Below, piece by piece: positions 5,747-10,085 of a stretch of DNA of 10,085 nt. The DNA comes from Flavobacterium sp. (GTDB taxonomy: Bacteria; Bacteroidota; Bacteroidia; Flavobacteriales; Flavobacteriaceae). Numbering within the stretch: position 1 is the stretch's first letter; every line of letters begins with the position of its first letter. The position numbers and the translations under genes are program-made. Location: positions 1 through 10,085 of the forward strand of contig JASLDM010000026.1 of NCBI GenBank assembly GCA_030151565.1. Reading direction: 5' to 3'. Below the pieces are notes generated by a model that ran no database searches, was not told where the DNA came from, and worked only from the letters and a program-made list of their open reading frames with translations.

Positions 5747-7546
5747 TTAGAAACAATATTCGTTTTTATCTACCAATTTTGCTGCAATAATTTCTCTTAA
5801 AGCATTCACGTTTGGTAGGTTTACATATTTCGTAAATCTTCTTAATCCCATTAACATCATACGTTGCTCGTCTCCTTCAGTGAAAGAAGCAATTCCTTCT
5901 TTTCCTTTTTGAGAGATGATGTCCACTGCGTGGTATAGGTATAATTGCGCCATTGCAATTTCTTCTTTCACTTGGTCTTGTCCTTTTGCTTTAGCTAGTT
6001 TTTCCGTTCTAAGGATACCGCTTTCCGCCATATAGATTTCGATCAACATATCTGAAGCTGCCATCAATAGTGGTTGGTGTTGGTCTAAATCTGGACCGTA
6101 TTTTTGTACCGCACTACCAGCAACCATTAAAAAGGCTTTTTTCAATTTAGCAATGATTTCTTTTTCTTCTGAGAAAAGTTCAGAGTAGTCTGGAGTATCA
6201 AAATCAGGAATCCCCATTAATTCTTCAGCTACTTGCATTGCCGGACCTAATAAGTCTACGTGACCTTTCATTGCTTTTTTAATCAACATTCCAACAGCTA
6301 GCATACGGTTGATCTCGTTTGTACCTTCGTAAATACGAGATATACGAGCATCTCTCCAAGCGCTTTCCATAGGTGTGTCTTCTGAGAATCCCATACCTCC
6401 AAAGATTTGAATCCCTTCATCAGCACAAGCTTGTACGTCTTCAGAAACTGCAACTTTAAGAATCGAGCACTCAATAGCAAATTCTTCAACACCTTTTAAT
6501 TCTGCTTCTTGATGTGAATTTCCGTCAGCTATACGTTGGTTGATGCGCTCTTCAACTGCTGATGCAGCACGGTATGAAGCACTTTCTCCAACATATGCAT
6601 TAGTAGCCATTTCTGCCAATTTTGTACGGATTGCACCAAAGCTTGCAATTGGAGTTTTAAACTGAATGCGTTCGTTTGCGTATTGTACTGATTTTGAAAT
6701 CAAACGACGTTGAGAATCTAAACAAGCTGCTGCTAATTTAATACGACCAACGTTAAGTGCGTTCATTGCAATCTTGAATCCGTTACCACGCTCAGAAAGC
6801 ATATTTTCAACAGGTACTTTAGTTTCATTAAAGAAAACTTGACGCGTAGAGGACGCGCGAATCCCTAATTTGTGTTCTTCTTCTCCTAAGGTAATGCCAT
6901 TTGAAGGATCGTTTTCAATGATGAAACCTGTAATATTCTTGTCGTCTTCAATTCTTGCGAATACGATAAATAGGTTACAGAATCCAGCGTTTGAGATCCA
7001 CATTTTTTGACCTGTAATGCTATAGTGCTTACCGTCATCTGACAAAACAGCTTTAGTTTTACCAGAGTTAGCGTCTGATCCTGCTTCGGGCTCTGTTAAA
7101 CAGTAAGCGCCAAACCATTCTCCTGTTGCTAATTTAGGGACGTATTTGTTTTTTTGCTCTTCATTTCCGTAAAGCGTAATAGGCATTGTTCCAATTCCTG
7201 TATGTGCTCCAAAGGCAGTAGAAAATGAGCCTGTTGCTCCGGAGATGTAATCACATACCAACATGGTAGATACAAACCCCATTCCTAATCCTCCGTAAGC
7301 TTCTGGAACAGAAACTCCTAAAAGTCCAAGTTCACCTGCTTTTTGCATCGATAGTTTTGTGAATTCGTAATCTTTCTTCTCAAAACGATCTTTATTTGGC
7401 CATAATTCCTTGTCTACGAATTCTTTTACTGAATCGCGCATCATGGTTTGTTCTTCTGAAAAATCTTCAGGAGTAAATACATTTTCACACAATGTTTCTT
7501 TTACAAGAAATTGTCCTCCACGGGTGATATCTTTATCTGTAGTCAT
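5747..7546 (-). CDS. fadE: Acyl-CoA dehydrogenase, VLCAD/FadE (YusJ) type
   Basis: This FAD enzyme introduces the trans-2 double bond into fatty acyl-CoA, the first step of beta-oxidation, passing electrons to an electron-transfer flavoprotein. At 599 residues it has the usual dehydrogenase core (about 30-425) plus an extra C-terminal helical domain of about 175 residues, as in VLCAD/ACAD9 and B. subtilis FadE. Core motifs are the signature YCLTEPEAGSD (148-158), the flavin-proximal TGQKMWISNAG (178-188), R293/F296 in NERIQFKTPI, QIFGGMGFSED (380-390) and RIYEGTNEINR (404-414). E407 there aligns with the catalytic base of medium-chain and very-long-chain enzymes, E376 in MCAD. It is the last gene of the operon: it starts 29 bases after the thiolase stop and is followed by a terminator. 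Long-chain specificity is inferred from architecture. Confidence 0.93.
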   Translation of the reverse strand: MTTDKDITRGGQFLVKETLCENVFTPEDFSEEQTMMRDSVKEFVDKELWPNKDRFEKKDYEFTKLSMQKAGELGLLGVSVPEAYGGLGMGFVSTMLVCDYISGATGSFSTAFGAHTGIGTMPITLYGNEEQKNKYVPKLATGEWFGAYCLTEPEAGSDANSGKTKAVLSDDGKHYSITGQKMWISNAGFCNLFIVFARIEDDKNITGFIIENDPSNGITLGEEEHKLGIRASSTRQVFFNETKVPVENMLSERGNGFKIAMNALNVGRIKLAAACLDSQRRLISKSVQYANERIQFKTPIASFGAIRTKLAEMATNAYVGESASYRAASAVEERINQRIADGNSHQEAELKGVEEFAIECSILKVAVSEDVQACADEGIQIFGGMGFSEDTPMESAWRDARISRIYEGTNEINRMLAVGMLIKKAMKGHVDLLGPAMQVAEELMGIPDFDTPDYSELFSEEKEIIAKLKKAFLMVAGSAVQKYGPDLDQHQPLLMAASDMLIEIYMAESGILRTEKLAKAKGQDQVKEEIAMAQLYLYHAVDIISQKGKEGIASFTEGDEQRMMLMGLRRFTKYVNLPNVNALREIIAAKLVDKNEYCF

Positions 7547-7575
7547 AATTTTAAATATTGTAGGTTAATAGTAGA

Positions 7576-8757
7576 TTATAAAAGTTCGTAAATTCCAGCA
7601 GCACCTTGTCCTGTTCCCACACACATAGTAACCATTCCGTATTTACTTCCACGGCGTTTCATTTCGTCAAAAAGTTGTACCGATAGTTTTGCTCCTGTAC
7701 ATCCAAGTGGATGCCCTAAAGCAATAGCTCCACCATTTACATTGACGATATCTGGGTTAATGTCCAAGGTTCTCATTACAGCAAGTGATTGTGAGGCAAA
7801 AGCTTCGTTCAACTCAATTAAGTCGATGTCTTTCAACTGTAAACCTGCTTGTTTAAGAGCTTTAGGAATCGCTTTTACAGGACCAATACCCATAATACGA
7901 GGTTCAACACCTGCCGCAGCATAGTTTACCATACGAGCGATAGGTTCTAGATTAAGTTCCTTCACCATTTCTTCAGACATAATCATTACAAAAGCCGCTC
8001 CATCACTCATTTGAGAAGAGTTTCCTGCCGTAACAGATCCGTCTGCTGCAAATACTGGACGCAATTTGTTAAGCGCTTCAACCGAAGTTCCAGCACGTGG
8101 TCCTTCATCTTTGGTTACTGTATAGGATTTGGTGTCTTTTTTACCTTTTTCGTTTACAAACACTTCGTTGATGGTAATTGGTACAATTTGATTGTCGAAT
8201 TTACCTTCAGCTTGGGCTTTTAAAGCTTTCATATGAGAGTGGTAAGCAAATTCATCTTGGTCTTGACGGGATACATTGAATTGGTTTGCTACCGCTTCTG
8301 CAGTAAGTCCCATTCCCCAATAGTAATCTTCATGTCCTTCTTTCGCTAGACCATAGTCAGGAGTAGGTTTGTATCCACCCATTGGAATGTAACTCATACT
8401 TTCCGCTCCACCAGCGATGATGCAATCAGCCATTCCCGATTGGATTTTAGCGGTTGCCATTCCGATGGTTTCAATACCTGAAGCACAGTAGCGGTTTACG
8501 GTTACACCTGGTACATCTTCAATTTTTAATCCCATTAGAGAGATCAAGCGTGCCATATTTAACCCTTGTTCTGCTTCTGGCATTGCATTACCTACCATAA
8601 CATCGTCAATTCTCGATTTGTCGAAGTCTGGTAATTCTTTCATTAAATACTCGATGGTTTCCGCTGCTAACTCATCGGGTCTTTTGAATCTAAATACACC
8701 TCTTGGTGCTTTTCCAACAGCGGTTCTATATCCTTTTACTATATATGCAGTTCTCAT
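7576..8757 (-). CDS. fadA: Acetyl-CoA acyltransferase (3-ketoacyl-CoA thiolase)
   Basis: The enzyme cleaves 3-ketoacyl-CoA with CoA to release acetyl-CoA, the last step of the beta-oxidation cycle. The 393-residue length is typical of the thiolase family. All catalytic elements are present: nucleophile C91 in VNRYCASGIETI, NEAF at 317-320, H349 in GGAIALGHPLGCTGA, and the second cysteine C379 in MCVGTGQGAAG. Grouping with an acyl-CoA dehydrogenase and a hydratase/dehydrogenase indicates the degradative FadA type, not the biosynthetic acetoacetyl-CoA thiolase. The start MRTAYIVKGYRTAVGK is standard. It sits 35 bases after fadN and 29 bases before fadE, with A-rich leaders and no SD. Confidence 0.95.
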   Translation of the reverse strand: MRTAYIVKGYRTAVGKAPRGVFRFKRPDELAAETIEYLMKELPDFDKSRIDDVMVGNAMPEAEQGLNMARLISLMGLKIEDVPGVTVNRYCASGIETIGMATAKIQSGMADCIIAGGAESMSYIPMGGYKPTPDYGLAKEGHEDYYWGMGLTAEAVANQFNVSRQDQDEFAYHSHMKALKAQAEGKFDNQIVPITINEVFVNEKGKKDTKSYTVTKDEGPRAGTSVEALNKLRPVFAADGSVTAGNSSQMSDGAAFVMIMSEEMVKELNLEPIARMVNYAAAGVEPRIMGIGPVKAIPKALKQAGLQLKDIDLIELNEAFASQSLAVMRTLDINPDIVNVNGGAIALGHPLGCTGAKLSVQLFDEMKRRGSKYGMVTMCVGTGQGAAGIYELL

Positions 8758-8792
8758 TTTTCTGGTTTTAATAATTAATAGTCTACAACAAC

Positions 8793-10085
8793 TTAGTTTC
8801 TAAGTGGTTTACCTTTGGTAAGCATATATTGGATGCGTTCCAAAGTTTTGCGCTCGCCACATAAAGATAAGAAGGCTTCTCTTTCTAGATCCAATAAATA
8901 TTGTTCCGTTACTAAAGTTGCTTCTGATAAGTCTCCACCAGCCATCACATAGGCTAATTTGTTAGCAATTTTGCGATCGTGCTCTGAGATGTATTTTCCA
9001 GCTTGCATACTATCTGTACCAACTAAGAACATTCCTAAAGCTTGTTTCCCCAATACTTTAATGTCTTTGCGACGAATTGGTTGTGTATATCCTGCTTCAG
9101 CCATAAGTAGTGCGTGTTTTTTTGCCTCGGCTATTTGGCGGTCTTTGTTTACAACTACAATATCTTTTCCTTTCTCAAGAATATTTAAGTCGTAAGCTTC
9201 ATAGGCTGAAGTAGAAACTTTAGCCATAGCTACTGTTAAGAAATGCTCTTGTAAAACGTTTAGTTCCACATCGTTTTTCTGAAACAGGTTAGAGGCGCGA
9301 ACAGTCATCTCTTTAGATCCACCACCACCAGGTAGTAATCCAACTCCAAACTCTACCAGTCCAATATAGGTTTCGGCTGCTGCAACTACTTTATCTGCGT
9401 GTAAGCTCAATTCGCAACCACCACCTAAGGTCATTCCGTGAGGTGCTGAAATTACGGGTATAGCAGAATAGCGCATGCGCATCATCGTATCTTGGAAGGC
9501 TTTAATAGCCATATTTAATTCTTCGTAATCTTGATCTGCAGCCATCATGAAAATCATTCCTAAGTTGGCACCTACAGAGAAGTTAGAACCTTGATTTCCG
9601 ACTACCAAACCTTGGAAGTCTTTTTCTGCAATTTCTACCGCTTTGTTTAAACCACCTAATACGCCACTTCCGATGGTATTCATCTTAGAGTGGAACTCTA
9701 GATTTACAATTCCATCGCCCAAGTCGTGTAGGGTAGCTTCGCTATTACCCCAAACTTTGCTCGTATTGCGGATGTTGTCTAAAATGATAAAAGCGTCTTG
9801 TCCAGGTATTTTTTCAAAAGACTTTGTATTCTGATTGTAGAATAGCTTCTTGCCATTCTCAAGTTTGTAGAAACTAGTAGCTCCAGCAGCGGCTAAGTCT
9901 TTAACCCATTGCGCTACTTCATAACCTTCTTGTTCAGCTAATTGAATTCCTTTTTCTAAACCTACTAAATCCCAAGTTTGGAATGGACCGTATTTCCAAG
10001 CATATCCGGTGCGCATGGCGTCGTCAATAGGGTAGAAGACGTCTGTGATTTCAGGTACGCGTTGAGATACGTAAGCAAATAAAGA
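8793..10085 (-). CDS. fadN: 3-Hydroxyacyl-CoA dehydrogenase/enoyl-CoA hydratase, FadN type (partial, N-terminus off the window)
   Basis: This bifunctional enzyme hydrates 2-enoyl-CoA and oxidises the resulting 3-hydroxyacyl-CoA with NAD. Only the last 430 residues are here; the frame stays open to the right edge. The Met at 10016 is internal: 23 further in-frame residues (SLFAYVSQRVPEITDVFYPI, then DDA) precede it and belong to the C-terminal dehydrogenase domain. In fragment numbering, residues 1 to about 75 are the end of that domain (YAWKYGPFQTWDLVG). The crotonase domain (about 115-300) has oxyanion-hole segment NFSVGANL (168-175) and both catalytic glutamates, E225 in GGGCEL and E245 in LVEFGVGLLPGGGG. 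A helical tail ends the protein. The dehydrogenase-before-hydratase order is that of B. subtilis FadN (YusL, about 790 residues), the reverse of E. coli FadB. It is upstream of fadA and fadE in one operon; the promoter is outside the window. Confidence 0.93.
   Translation of the reverse strand, partial: SLFAYVSQRVPEITDVFYPIDDAMRTGYAWKYGPFQTWDLVGLEKGIQLAEQEGYEVAQWVKDLAAAGATSFYKLENGKKLFYNQNTKSFEKIPGQDAFIILDNIRNTSKVWGNSEATLHDLGDGIVNLEFHSKMNTIGSGVLGGLNKAVEIAEKDFQGLVVGNQGSNFSVGANLGMIFMMAADQDYEELNMAIKAFQDTMMRMRYSAIPVISAPHGMTLGGGCELSLHADKVVAAAETYIGLVEFGVGLLPGGGGSKEMTVRASNLFQKNDVELNVLQEHFLTVAMAKVSTSAYEAYDLNILEKGKDIVVVNKDRQIAEAKKHALLMAEAGYTQPIRRKDIKVLGKQALGMFLVGTDSMQAGKYISEHDRKIANKLAYVMAGGDLSEATLVTEQYLLDLEREAFLSLCGERKTLERIQYMLTKGKPLRN

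Noticed and set aside
7547..8792. Similar intergenic spacers before fadE (7547-7575) and fadA (8758-8792), both with CTATTAA and an A-rich end on the minus strand
   Set aside because: The shared part is short and AT-rich, as expected of leaders in this group, with no hairpin or promoter consensus.
8793..10016. Treating the Met at 10016 (minus strand) as the start of a 407-residue protein
   Set aside because: The frame stays open to the window edge, and the 23 extra residues upstream read as dehydrogenase-domain sequence. The Met is internal and the gene is partial.
1..10085. CRISPR arrays, insertion sequences, tRNA/rRNA genes, toxin-antitoxin or phage-defence genes
   Set aside because: No spaced repeats, transposase-like protein, terminal inverted repeats, clover-leaf sequence or defence domain was seen on either strand.

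Overview
The window looks like chromosomal DNA from a member of the Bacteroidota, most likely class Flavobacteriia. The evidence is an AT-rich sequence with A-rich, mostly Shine-Dalgarno-poor leaders, a Bacteroidota-type promoter (TTG / TAnnTTT), and flavobacterial versions of MenA, MenC and a two-protein PH-domain pair. No rRNA, tRNA, CRISPR array, insertion sequence or phage gene is visible. The window is almost fully coding and no gap exceeds 150 bases.

Left part (1-4167, + strand): a tight four-gene run, with intergenic gaps of 14, 21 and 1 bases. It begins with a membrane protein carrying three bacterial PH (bPH2, YdbT-type) domains, which abuts the tail of an upstream gene. MenA (DHNA polyprenyltransferase), a UPF0173-type metallo-beta-lactamase-fold hydrolase and MenC (o-succinylbenzoate synthase) follow. 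MenC and MenA act early and late in menaquinone synthesis; the hydrolase between them has no assigned step. A strong 10-bp hairpin lies in the first codons of menC.

Middle part (4168-5746): two unrelated small-molecule efflux proteins facing each other. A ten-helix DMT/EmrE-family exporter (+) and a four-helix PACE-family (AceI-like) exporter (-) share a 4-base tail-to-tail overlap. A possible 16-codon upstream ORF overlaps the exporter start. The PACE gene has a recognisable Bacteroidota promoter. Just beyond it lies a clear Rho-independent terminator serving the operon to the right.

Right part (5747-10085, - strand): a fatty-acid beta-oxidation operon read right to left. It encodes a trifunctional-type 3-hydroxyacyl-CoA dehydrogenase/enoyl-CoA hydratase (FadN type, cut by the window edge), a thiolase (FadA) and a VLCAD-like acyl-CoA dehydrogenase (FadE). 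Together these cover all four steps of the beta-oxidation cycle: FAD-linked dehydrogenation, hydration, NAD-linked dehydrogenation and thiolysis. Gene order and domain order match the Bacillus fadN-fadA-fadE operon, not E. coli fadBA.

Most of the window is ordinary metabolism. I see no convincing new multi-gene system. The points most worth a second look are the hydrolase embedded between menA and menC, the hairpin inside menC, the convergent efflux pair and the possible leader peptide.
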